A DNA stretch of 64,000 nt from Thiosulfatimonas sediminis. GTDB lineage: Bacteria; Pseudomonadota; Gammaproteobacteria; Thiomicrospirales; Thiomicrospiraceae. The stretch is from the NCBI RefSeq assembly GCF_011398355.1, contig NZ_AP021889.1, positions 1,922,001 to 1,986,000 of the forward strand, read 5' to 3'. The position numbers and the translations under genes were made by a program. The notes under the pieces are model-generated. The model did no database searches and was not told where the DNA came from. It worked only from the letters and a program-made list of their open reading frames with translations. This document shows, piece by piece, positions 1-7,887 of the stretch; the first letter of the stretch is position 1, and each line of letters begins with the position of its first letter.

Positions 1-220
1 CTACTTCGCCATTGCTGAAATCACCACTTGGTAGTTTAAGGTATGGCAGTAATGTCATAGCACTGTCCCCGTCATCATTGCTCCACAAATTGATTTTTGA
101 ACGCAGTTCGATTTTGCAGACTTTCTGTTACATAAGGACGATCTGCCGCCAACGGCCGTAAATCACTCGCAGGCACTGATAAAATAACGATTAAACTCAA
201 CCTGACACTCACTACCTTAC
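1..220 (-). pseudogene. Remnant of a transporter-like outer-membrane/periplasmic protein gene
   Basis: Reading the minus strand from about 220 gives a signal-peptide-like hydrophobic stretch and then PLAADRPYVTES. After about position 115 the frame changes and continues as LRSKINLWSNDDGDSA and LLPYLKLPSGDFSNGEV to the window edge. These two pieces resemble the start and middle of the family often annotated as transporter / MetA-pathway of phenol degradation (recall, not searched). The frame change, and the short distance between parts that are normally far apart, indicate a deletion plus frameshift. No clean start codon was found; an ATG near 231 runs into a stop after four codons. The rest lies outside the window. 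Confidence 0.45.
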
Positions 221-262
221 CGCAAACCCATATTAAATTTTCCAAGCACCTCTCTTAAGCCC

Positions 263-291
263 TTGACAACTTTTTAGACTAAACTAATTTT
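263..291 (+). promoter_or_regulatory. Possible distal promoter with DtxR/MntR-like inverted repeat
   Basis: TTGACA at 263-268 is followed 16 bp later by TAATTT (285-290). The spacer contains TTAG-N6-CTAA at 274-287. The same inverted-repeat format recurs at 404-421 in front of the same operon, which encodes a DtxR-family regulator, so both are candidate operators (inference). Confidence 0.4.
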
Positions 292-359
292 TTTATTAGC
301 CTTTAAGATAATAAAAATTCTGGGCAGTTAATTATTTTTTTCAATTACCCAAACAAATC

Positions 360-421
360 TTGAACTGTAAAATTTTCGCTGGTATATTTAGACGGTCTGC
401 GATTTTTAGCCTTGTCTAAAA
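360..421 (+). promoter_or_regulatory. Promoter and MntR-like operator for the metal ABC operon
   Basis: TTGAAC (360-365), a 17-bp spacer and TATATT (383-388) form a good sigma-70 promoter. Just past the expected transcription start lies the perfect inverted repeat TTTTAG-N6-CTAAAA (404-421). A regulator bound there would block initiation or early elongation. The obvious candidate is the DtxR/MntR-type protein encoded at 4548-5255. Confidence 0.55.
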
Positions 422-535
422 TTTATTTTATTGAATAATAAGTTTATGCCATTCAACACGACAGTCGGCTGTTAAAAACCTAAGGAGACACAGAATAAGT
501 CCCGATTGACTTTCCCCCTCTTTGGAAGCGATTTA

Positions 536-1462
536 ATGCAAAATTCACACCCAAAATCCACATCCCTGTTGTTATCAATTGCCAGCTTAGTCCTGCTCAG
601 TTTTAGCAGTTTGGCACAAGCGCAACTTAAGGTAACCACCACCACCGGCATGATTGCCGATCTGGTTCACAACATCGCGCAAGACAGAGCCCAAGTGCAA
701 GCACTGATGGGCGTTGGCGTCGACCCGCACTTGTATAAAGCTACACAAGGTGATATTCGTAAACTTAGCCAAGCAGACATTATTTTTTATAACGGCCTTC
801 ACCTCGAAGGCAAAATGCAGTCAATTTTCGACAAAATGGCACACAAGCAAACGATTGTCGCCGTCACCGCAAACATTCCAGAAAGCCAACTGATTGCCCT
901 CGACCAATTGCACGACCCACACGTTTGGTTCGATGTGCGTTTATGGCAATTAGCTGCCGATAAAGTCGCCGAAACACTGGTACAAAAAGACCCCGACAAT
1001 GCTGATTTTTACCGTCAAAACGCCGCACTGTATCAGCAAAAACTCACCCAATTAAATCTTTGGGTGAGCCAAGAAATGGCTAAGATTACGCCCAACAAGC
1101 GCGTCCTAATTACTGCACATGACGCCTTTGGCTACTTTGGTAAAGCGTATGATTTAGAAGTGATGGGCTTGCAAGGCATCAGCACCGCCGGCGAATTTGG
1201 TTTGCAAGACATCAAACAACTTAAAGACATTATTGTTAAGCGCGGTATTTCCGCGGTATTTGTCGAGTCCAGCGTCTCGCCAAAATTTATCCAATCGTTG
1301 GTCAAAGGCGTTCAAGCCGAAGGACAAAATCTGGTCATTGGTGGTGAACTTTATTCGGATGCCATGGGCGCAGCAGGCTCTGGCGCAGATAATTACATCG
1401 GCATGGTGAAGCACAATGTCAGCACCATTGCCAAAGGGTTGATGGGAGCTGCGCATGAGTAA
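536..1462 (+). CDS. Metal ABC transporter substrate-binding protein (TroA/MntA/ZnuA family)
   Basis: Periplasmic solute-binding protein that captures Mn, Zn or Fe(II) for the ABC importer encoded downstream; 308 aa with an N-terminal signal peptide ending near AQAQ. Metal-ligand motifs of the cluster A-I family are visible: GVDPHLYKAT (His65), DPHVWFD (His129), ITAHDAFGYFG (third His) and GGELYSDAMG (Asp). There is no long His/Asp-rich loop as in classical ZnuA, which favours a TroA/MntA type. The ATG at 536 is preferred over a TTG at 506 because GGAAG lies 7 nt upstream and the signal peptide then has normal length. It overlaps the ATPase gene by 8 bp. Confidence 0.9.
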   Translation: MQNSHPKSTSLLLSIASLVLLSFSSLAQAQLKVTTTTGMIADLVHNIAQDRAQVQALMGVGVDPHLYKATQGDIRKLSQADIIFYNGLHLEGKMQSIFDKMAHKQTIVAVTANIPESQLIALDQLHDPHVWFDVRLWQLAADKVAETLVQKDPDNADFYRQNAALYQQKLTQLNLWVSQEMAKITPNKRVLITAHDAFGYFGKAYDLEVMGLQGISTAGEFGLQDIKQLKDIIVKRGISAVFVESSVSPKFIQSLVKGVQAEGQNLVIGGELYSDAMGAAGSGADNYIGMVKHNVSTIAKGLMGAAHE

Positions 1463-2240
1463 TCAGATTCCGCTCAGCGTTGAACAGCTGTCGATTCGCT
1501 ACCACCATAAACCGGTATTAACCGATGTCAGCTTTACCATTCCTGCCGGCAAAACGGTGGCGATTGTCGGCCCAAACGGCGCCGGTAAATCCTCTCTGCT
1601 CAAAGGCATTATGGGACTCACGCCGGTGATTCAGGGTGACGTGCATTTTTATGGACGGCCACTGAACGAAAAACGCTTAACCACCGCATATGTACCGCAA
1701 CGCGAGGAAATCGACTGGGATTTTCCGATTGATGTCATGGATGTCGTGTTGATGGGACGCCACGGCCAACTAAAATTTTGGCAACGCCCAACCCAATCAG
1801 ACCGCGACCTTGCTGAACAGGCACTCAAAGACTTACAAATGTGGGACTTTCGTGACCGTCAAATATCGCAACTCTCCGGCGGCCAGCAGCAACGGGTGTT
1901 TTTAGCTCGCGCTTTGGCGCAACAAGCCAGTCTTTATCTGATGGATGAACCCTTTGCCGGCGTTGATGTCGCCACGGAAAAAGCGATTATTGAGCTGTTT
2001 AAACAGCTCAAAAACAAAGGCAACACAGTGGTGTGCGTGCATCACGATTTAAACACCGTAGGCGAATATTTTGATTATGTACTGTTGATTAATGCGCGTC
2101 TCATTGCCGCTGGACCCACCGCCGAAGTACTGACCAAAGAGAACCTAAATAAAACTTACGGCGGACGTTTATCACTGCTTAACGATTTAACCGAGCAGAT
2201 GTATCGCAGTCGTCTCGACAACGCTCACCAAAGCGACTAA
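1455..2240 (+). CDS. Metal ABC transporter ATP-binding protein
   Basis: Cytoplasmic ATPase (261 aa) powering the Mn/Zn/Fe importer. Walker A GPNGAGKSS (about residues 39-47), signature LSGGQQQR, Walker B LYLMDEPFAGVD and the switch His in CVHHD are all intact. The start overlaps the end of the binding-protein gene by 8 bp, indicating translational coupling. The region EEIDWDFPIDVMDVVLMGR is typical of the TroB/MntB/ZnuC branch. The two permeases follow directly. Confidence 0.93.
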   Translation: MSNQIPLSVEQLSIRYHHKPVLTDVSFTIPAGKTVAIVGPNGAGKSSLLKGIMGLTPVIQGDVHFYGRPLNEKRLTTAYVPQREEIDWDFPIDVMDVVLMGRHGQLKFWQRPTQSDRDLAEQALKDLQMWDFRDRQISQLSGGQQQRVFLARALAQQASLYLMDEPFAGVDVATEKAIIELFKQLKNKGNTVVCVHHDLNTVGEYFDYVLLINARLIAAGPTAEVLTKENLNKTYGGRLSLLNDLTEQMYRSRLDNAHQSD

Positions 2241-2253
2241 GGGATGGCACAGA

Positions 2254-3618
2254 ATGAATGCTTTTGACGCTTACCCAACCACCGATTTTATTTCGCAAGC
2301 TTGGCATCATCTCCAGGTTTTTTGGTCATTTGAAGACATCAATGCCACTTGGGTACTGTTCGGTAGTTTGTTACTGGGAATGAGCGCTTCGGTGATCGGT
2401 GCCTTTGCTTTTTTACGCAAACGCTCGCTGCTCGGCGATGCGCTGGCACATGCCGCCTTACCGGGCGTTATGATGGCATTTTTATTAAGCGGCAGCCGCG
2501 ATGCCGAAGTGATTTTTGTCGGCGCGCTGGCATCCAGTCTCATCGGTTTTTGGATTATTGACTGGCTCCCGAAAAACACCAAAATCAAACCGGATGCCGC
2601 TTTGGCAATTACCTTGTCATTCTTTTTTGCACTCGGCCTAATGCTACTTTCATACATCCAAAACACCGATCTACCTGACAAAAGCGGTTTGGATAAACTG
2701 CTGTTTGGTCAAGCCGCCGCAATCACCTCTGAAGACATTCAACTATTGATTATCGTGACCACGCTGGTTTTACTCACCGTACTCCTGTTTTTCCAGAAAC
2801 TGCGTCTGATTACCTTTAATCGGTCTTATGCCAAAACCTTAGGCATCAACGTCAAGTTTTACGAGATGTTACTCGCCATTATGATTGTGCTATCGGTCGT
2901 TGTTGGCTTGCAACTGGTCGGCGTCGTACTTATGGCCGCAATACTGCTCACGCCAATAGCCGCGGCGCGCTTTTGGAGCCATCAACTCAGCACGCTGCTA
3001 ATGTTAGCCGCCCTGTTCGGTGCCATTAGCGCGATACTTGGCGCACAAATCTCTTATGTTGCTCCTGCCATGCCTACCGGCCCTTGGATTGTCGTCAGTC
3101 TATCACTGCTGTTTTTCATCAGCTTTTTAGTGGCGCCCAAACAAGGATTATTGAAACGTTATTTGGAGTACCGTCGCTTAAAACAGCGCGTTATTCTGGA
3201 AAACATCTTACGCACCCTATACAAACTATTGGAGCGCGAACACTTCCAACGCAACCAATTTACCTTGGCGGAAATTACCGAACTGCGCTCGCTAAAAAGC
3301 ATTCAACTTAAACAAAGCCTAGCCATTTTAAACAAACGCAAATTGGTGATAGAAGCCCAGCAACGCTATTCACTGAGTGAAGAAGGTTTGCTCAAAGCCA
3401 TTAAATTGACCCGCCGTCATCGCCTGTGGGAGAGTTATTTAAGCCAACACGCCGATTTAAATTCTGAGCAGGTTCATCAGCAAGCAGAACGAATTGAGCA
3501 CATTTTAAATAAAGAACAAGAACAACAAATTGTCGCCGAACTTATGGAACAATTTGATCCGCACGGTTCACCAATCCCCAAACTACCATCGCAAAATCTT
3601 CAGGAAAAAAGCCAATGA
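2254..3618 (+). CDS. Metal ABC transporter permease fused to a DtxR-like C-terminal domain
   Basis: The first about 300 residues are an ABC-3 family permease (TroC/MntC type) with 8-9 membrane helices. Residues about 310-454 are soluble and read as a winged helix (RSLKSIQLKQSLAIL, then YSLSEEGLLKAIKLTRRHRLWESYL) followed by the DtxR metal/dimerisation segment (AERIEHIL, then DPHGSPIP). The Glu-x2-Glu-His pattern used for metal binding in MntR is kept in AERIEH. The same DPHGSPIP string occurs in the regulator at 4548-5255. Such fusions occur in this transporter family; the tail may sense cytoplasmic metal and gate transport or contact DNA (inference). Its stop overlaps the next start by 4 bp. 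Confidence 0.9.
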   Translation: MNAFDAYPTTDFISQAWHHLQVFWSFEDINATWVLFGSLLLGMSASVIGAFAFLRKRSLLGDALAHAALPGVMMAFLLSGSRDAEVIFVGALASSLIGFWIIDWLPKNTKIKPDAALAITLSFFFALGLMLLSYIQNTDLPDKSGLDKLLFGQAAAITSEDIQLLIIVTTLVLLTVLLFFQKLRLITFNRSYAKTLGINVKFYEMLLAIMIVLSVVVGLQLVGVVLMAAILLTPIAAARFWSHQLSTLLMLAALFGAISAILGAQISYVAPAMPTGPWIVVSLSLLFFISFLVAPKQGLLKRYLEYRRLKQRVILENILRTLYKLLEREHFQRNQFTLAEITELRSLKSIQLKQSLAILNKRKLVIEAQQRYSLSEEGLLKAIKLTRRHRLWESYLSQHADLNSEQVHQQAERIEHILNKEQEQQIVAELMEQFDPHGSPIPKLPSQNLQEKSQ

Positions 3619-4544
3619 GTGGGTTTACTATAGACGACTGGATACTCGATCTCTGGATTATCGGCACCGCCAGCCTGGTGGCCGCGTCCTGTGCTTTAGT
3701 GGGCGTATTTTTAATCCTACGTCGGCAAGCGTTGATGGGAGACGCCATTTCGCATTCGGTGTTACTCGGCATTGTTTTAGCCTATCTTCTGTCAGGCAGC
3801 AACAGCCTTAGCATTATGTTGCTCGGCGCCGTGATTATCGGCTTAATCACCACTTGGCTCTCTGAAAGCTTGCATAAAATCAGTCGCTTACAGAGCGATG
3901 CCAGTATCGGCATAGTGTTTACCCTATTTTTCTCACTTGGGGTCATCTTGGTTTCACTCTATACCGGACAGATTGACCTTGACCAAGAGTGCGTTCTCTA
4001 TGGTGAAATCGCTTTTGTCCCATTTGATACTCTCGTTTGGGGCGATATCCAAAACGGGGGCACGGAGCTTGGCCCGCGCGCTTTTTGGCTGATACTAATT
4101 GTCTTCATTTTAGTGGTCGGCAGCATTGTATTCGCCTTTGAACGCCTTAAAACCGTGACTTTCCATCCGAGTTTGGCGGTTTCTCTGGGAATCAGCATCT
4201 CGTTTTGGCACTATTTTTTAATGACCTTGGTTTCGATGACAACGGTGGCTTCATTTGACGCCGTTGGGGCGATTTTGGTGGTCGCTTTATTGATTATTCC
4301 GGCAGCAAGCGCCTATTTATTCGCTAAATCGCTCAAAAATATGCTTCTCTTAGCGGTGCTTTATTCACAATTGGCTGTTTGGCTGGGTTACGCCGTTGCC
4401 TTCCAATTAGACAGTTCGATTGCCGCATCCATTGCCGTGAGCGCTGGCTTGCTTTTACTGGTCAGCCTATTCGCACTGCAACTGCATAAACGACGTCAAA
4501 AGCATTTTTACACGCAACAACTCAAAACCGAACAGGCAGGTTAG
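3615..4544 (+). CDS. Metal ABC transporter permease, second subunit
   Basis: Inner-membrane ABC-3 family permease, 309 aa and mostly hydrophobic, with the conserved start region GVFLILRRQALMGDAISHSVLLGI and the late AVGAILVVALLIIPAASAYL helix. Unlike its upstream partner it has no DNA-binding-like tail and ends in a short basic segment. Two different permeases in one operon are usual for TroCD/MntCD-type systems. Start and upstream stop overlap (ATGA), and the regulator gene begins 3 bp after its stop. Confidence 0.92.
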   Translation: MSGFTIDDWILDLWIIGTASLVAASCALVGVFLILRRQALMGDAISHSVLLGIVLAYLLSGSNSLSIMLLGAVIIGLITTWLSESLHKISRLQSDASIGIVFTLFFSLGVILVSLYTGQIDLDQECVLYGEIAFVPFDTLVWGDIQNGGTELGPRAFWLILIVFILVVGSIVFAFERLKTVTFHPSLAVSLGISISFWHYFLMTLVSMTTVASFDAVGAILVVALLIIPAASAYLFAKSLKNMLLLAVLYSQLAVWLGYAVAFQLDSSIAASIAVSAGLLLLVSLFALQLHKRRQKHFYTQQLKTEQAG

Positions 4545-4547
4545 ACA

Positions 4548-5255
4548 ATGAGCGTCCAGAAAAAAACCACTCAACAAGCGCCCTCTCGTGCATGGGAAGA
4601 TTATTTAAAAACCATCTACAAATTAGAAAAACCCAATTCAAACGAAGAAAAAGGCGTACAGACCAAAGATGTCGCCGAACGGCTGTCGATTTCGCAAGCA
4701 TCAGTCACCAATATGCTCAAAAAATTGGCCGACGAAGATTACCTAAAATATGAACCCTATTACGGCGTTAGCTTAACGGAATCCGGCAGGATGATTGCCA
4801 TGAAAATGGTGCGAAACCACCGTATTTTAGAAACCTATCTGGTGGAGCGTTTAGGCTATTCATGGGATGAAGTGGATGAGGAAGCGGAAACTCTGGAACA
4901 TTTTTTATCGGATAAATTGGTCGAACGAATGTGGAACGATTTGGGGCAACCCACGCATGATCCGCACGGCTCGCCAATCCCGAACGTCAATGGGGTGATT
5001 ACCCCAAATCAAGCACTAAACCCACTTGCGGAAACCGCCATCAACCAAGCGGTCACATTGCAGCGCATTAAAAACCGTTCGCCACAGGAGTTGCGCTATT
5101 TAGCGTCTATTGGCATGCATATCGGTGCAAAAATCGTCATTAAAAACCAAGCGCCATTTAATGGCCCGCTGTTGATTGAAGTGGATGACGCGCAATTTCA
5201 TGCGTTGGACTACCGCATGGCGTTGGCATTATTCGTCGCGACGCCAGAGGCTTAA
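4548..5255 (+). CDS. DtxR/MntR-family metal-dependent transcriptional regulator
   Basis: Predicted repressor (235 aa) that binds DNA when loaded with Mn or Fe. The N-terminal winged helix contains WEDYLKTIYKLE and the recognition region RLSISQASVTNMLKKL. The dimerisation/metal domain has RNHRILETYL, EEAETLEHFL and HDPHGSPIP. The C-terminal about 75 residues fit an SH3/FeoA-like domain, as in DtxR and IdeR. It is the last gene of the metal importer operon and probably closes a feedback loop through the TTAG-N6-CTAA repeats at 274-287 and 404-421. Confidence 0.9.
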   Translation: MSVQKKTTQQAPSRAWEDYLKTIYKLEKPNSNEEKGVQTKDVAERLSISQASVTNMLKKLADEDYLKYEPYYGVSLTESGRMIAMKMVRNHRILETYLVERLGYSWDEVDEEAETLEHFLSDKLVERMWNDLGQPTHDPHGSPIPNVNGVITPNQALNPLAETAINQAVTLQRIKNRSPQELRYLASIGMHIGAKIVIKNQAPFNGPLLIEVDDAQFHALDYRMALALFVATPEA

Positions 5256-5320
5256 AGCAACTATCGCCCAAAAGCCCCCAACGCGATTACGAAATTTTTT
5301 CTAAATTTTTTCTAAATTTT

Positions 5321-5734
5321 CTAAAAGGTAGCCAGTTCAATTAGCTCGGCAAACTGTTCTGGGCTAAGAATCGCTTTTAAGCCTTCAGCACAATCGACCG
5401 TCAAGACCAAGCGTTTAGCTTCCATTTTCGCCAAGGACTCAATCAATTTTTGCTCAGCCGCTGGATGCGGTTTTGGGTCAAACAAAAGATCGCGCAGCTC
5501 CGTTTTAACCAAATGATACTCGGCATTTAAATACTCTAAATCAGCAAAACTTTTACGCGAAATCGAGCGCACTTGCTGCATCTGCTCGGGCGTCAACTCA
5601 AATAAATTCAAATTATCCATCAAAACGGGCATCAGCTTAACCACCGGATCGGCGGGCGTAAAATCCTTGGCTTGTGCCGAAAACGTCAAAGACAAAAACA
5701 GAACGACAGAGAGAACGGGCATGATTTTCAACAT
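5321..5734 (-). CDS. Spy/CpxP-like periplasmic protein
   Basis: Small secreted protein (137 aa) with a clear signal peptide ending near SAQA. The mature part is helical and contains LTPEQMQQVRSI and ILSPEQFAELIEL, resembling the LTxxQ repeats of Spy/CpxP-type periplasmic chaperones and metal-stress proteins. It stands alone, convergent with the metal operon. The relation to Spy is by pattern only; the exact role (chaperone, metal resistance) cannot be told. Confidence 0.65.
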   Translation of the reverse strand: MLKIMPVLSVVLFLSLTFSAQAKDFTPADPVVKLMPVLMDNLNLFELTPEQMQQVRSISRKSFADLEYLNAEYHLVKTELRDLLFDPKPHPAAEQKLIESLAKMEAKRLVLTVDCAEGLKAILSPEQFAELIELATF

Positions 5735-5931
5735 GTTATAAACACCTTTTGATTTTGTGATTGATGACGCAAATAAATTTACTAACCCAATTGATTATCA
5801 CGAATAGTCTAAAGAACGCAAGCCCCCCAGCATTCTAAACCTAAGTTGACAGAATATATCAATCGTTACAGCAACTTACTTCTTTTCGGGCTAACGAAAA
5901 GTGGAAAAATACACTGTCATTTACGAGACAC

Positions 5932-5971
5932 AAAAAAAAACGCCCCGATTAAATCTAATCGGGGCGTTTTA
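5932..5971. terminator. Bidirectional rho-independent terminator
   Basis: CGCCCCGATTA / TAATCGGGGCG form an 11-bp stem with a 4-nt loop, flanked by an A-run on the left and TTTT on the right. The minus-strand U-tract suits termination of the SulP gene that ends at 5996. Confidence 0.85.
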
Positions 5972-5995
5972 TTAAACGAACTTCTCGTCAGCGGA

Positions 5996-7573
5996 CTATC
6001 GCTTACCGCTCATGGACACATGATAATGCGGGTCTTCCGAGACATTAACCTCAATCAAATCACGCGCATTATGCAACAAGGTTTGGCACTCTGGACTGAG
6101 ATGCTTCAAAGTCAATTTCTTACCGGCCGCCTTGTATTTCTGGGTTAAATTCTCAACCGCTTCAACCCCTGTATGGTCATAAACCCGCGAGTGCATAAAA
6201 TCAATATGCACACACTCTGGATCGTTTTTCGGATCAAAACTGTCCATAAAATTTTTCGCCGAAGCGAAGAACAAAGGCCCCTGTAGCTGATAAATTTTAA
6301 TCAATTTGCCGTCTACCGTCTCTTGCGAAGTGGTGATTAAAATGCGCTGCGCGTGTTGCCATGCAAACACCAATGCGGCAATAATCACCCCGGAAATCAC
6401 CGCCACCGCAAGGTCGAACATCACCGTTAATACCGTAACCACTACGACCACAAAAGCATCCGCTTTAGTCATACCGCGCATTATCTGTAAGCTAGACCAG
6501 TTAAACGTCGCAATCACCACAAAGAACATCAAACCAACCAGCGCGCCGATTGGCACCATTTCAATCAACGGTGAAATCGCCACAATCATCAGCAGCAACA
6601 CAAAAGACGCAGTGATTCCAGACCAACGTCCGGTGCCGCCGGATTTCACATTAATCATCGACTGACCGATCAGCGCACAGCCGCCCATCGTACCAAAGGA
6701 ACCGGCCACACAGTTGGCCGAACCCAATGCGATACACTCTTTATTCGCCTTACCGCGGGTTTCGGTAATGTCATCAATTAAGGTCATCGTCAACAGCGAT
6801 TCCGTCGAACCAATGATTGTTAGGATGAGCGCATAAGGCAAGACAATCCATAAAGTGGTCAACGACCAAAACCCTTCCGGCAAGGTCGTTACCCAGCTCA
6901 AACCTTGGAAACCACCCTGCGTACCATCACCAAAAATCAAAGACTCCAAGGTCCCGGAAACCGCCGCTTTATCCCCAACGGTAATCGCATTTAAATCAAA
7001 CAACGCCACCACCACAGCGACCAACACAATCGCCGCCAAAGCCGACGGCACCGCTTTAGTCACTTTAGGCAGTAAATAGATAATCGCCAAAGTCGCCGCA
7101 ATAATCGCCACCATCATCGTCAGCGCATCACCGCTCAACCAATTGCCGTCAACATCTTTAAACTGCGTAAACTGCGCCACCAAAATAATCAACGCCAAAC
7201 CATTCACAAAGCCCAGCATCACCGAACTTGGCACCATGCGGATAAACCGCCCCCATTTCATCAGGCCGATGATTATCTGAAAAACCCCCATCATAATCAC
7301 CGCCAAAAATAAAAACGCCGCGCCATGCTCCATCACCAAATGCATCATCACCACCGCCAGCGAGCCAGCCGCCGCCGTAATCATCCCCGGACGACCGCCA
7401 AAAATAGCCGTAATCATGCCAACAATCACCGCCGCATACAGCCCCACCAAAGGGTGAACACCTGCGACAAACGCAAACGCCACCGCCTCAGGAACCAACG
7501 CCAACGCCACGGTAATCCCAGACAAAGTGTCATTTTTATACGTTCGCCAATTAAAAGGCTGACTTGGATTCAT
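5996..7573 (-). CDS. SulP family inorganic anion (possibly bicarbonate) transporter with STAS domain
   Basis: Inner-membrane transporter, 525 aa. The N-terminal part has the SulP pattern (LSGITVALALVPEAVAFAFVAGVHPLVGLYAA, then GGRPGMITAAAGSLAVV), with about 10-12 helices, followed by a cytoplasmic STAS domain from about residue 420 (DSFDPKNDPECVHIDFMHSRVYDHTGVEAV). SulP proteins carry sulfate, bicarbonate or other anions; in Thiomicrospira-type autotrophs some are linked to dissolved inorganic carbon uptake, so bicarbonate is a reasonable guess here. The ATG at 7573 has AGGAG 6 nt upstream and is preferred over an in-frame start at 7621. It is transcribed away from the small ORF at 7679. Confidence 0.88.
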   Translation of the reverse strand: MNPSQPFNWRTYKNDTLSGITVALALVPEAVAFAFVAGVHPLVGLYAAVIVGMITAIFGGRPGMITAAAGSLAVVMMHLVMEHGAAFLFLAVIMMGVFQIIIGLMKWGRFIRMVPSSVMLGFVNGLALIILVAQFTQFKDVDGNWLSGDALTMMVAIIAATLAIIYLLPKVTKAVPSALAAIVLVAVVVALFDLNAITVGDKAAVSGTLESLIFGDGTQGGFQGLSWVTTLPEGFWSLTTLWIVLPYALILTIIGSTESLLTMTLIDDITETRGKANKECIALGSANCVAGSFGTMGGCALIGQSMINVKSGGTGRWSGITASFVLLLMIVAISPLIEMVPIGALVGLMFFVVIATFNWSSLQIMRGMTKADAFVVVVVTVLTVMFDLAVAVISGVIIAALVFAWQHAQRILITTSQETVDGKLIKIYQLQGPLFFASAKNFMDSFDPKNDPECVHIDFMHSRVYDHTGVEAVENLTQKYKAAGKKLTLKHLSPECQTLLHNARDLIEVNVSEDPHYHVSMSGKR

Positions 7574-7678
7574 ACAATACTCCTGAAATTTTGGCCAAAA
7601 AACTGGCGCAAATTCTACCAAAAAGCCGCTAGAATTATCGGACTATCAAAAACTTAGCGATAAAAATCGAGGAAGATT

Positions 7679-7816
7679 ATGTGGATTGAACACATCGGCA
7701 CCATTGGCATGATCGCCGTGGTGGTATTGATTGCTGCACACTTTGCCGTGCATTTTTTCTTTAAATGGAAAAAACGAAAACAAAAACAACAACAACAACA
7801 ACAACAACGAGATTAA
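7679..7816 (+). CDS. Small single-helix membrane protein with Gln-rich tail
   Basis: A 45-codon ORF preceded by GAGGAAG at good spacing. The product has one hydrophobic helix (about residues 8-27) followed by a basic juxtamembrane patch and seven consecutive Gln residues encoded by a CAA run. It is divergent from the SulP gene, with start codons about 105 bp apart, so the two may share a regulatory region. No family is recognised. The CAA run could vary in length by slippage. Confidence 0.55.
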   Translation: MWIEHIGTIGMIAVVVLIAAHFAVHFFFKWKKRKQKQQQQQQQRD

Positions 7817-7887
7817 ACAAGACTACGGAAAACAAACAACTGCCACCAGCGCAAGGCTATGCCAATGGCATCCATTCGAATACACAA

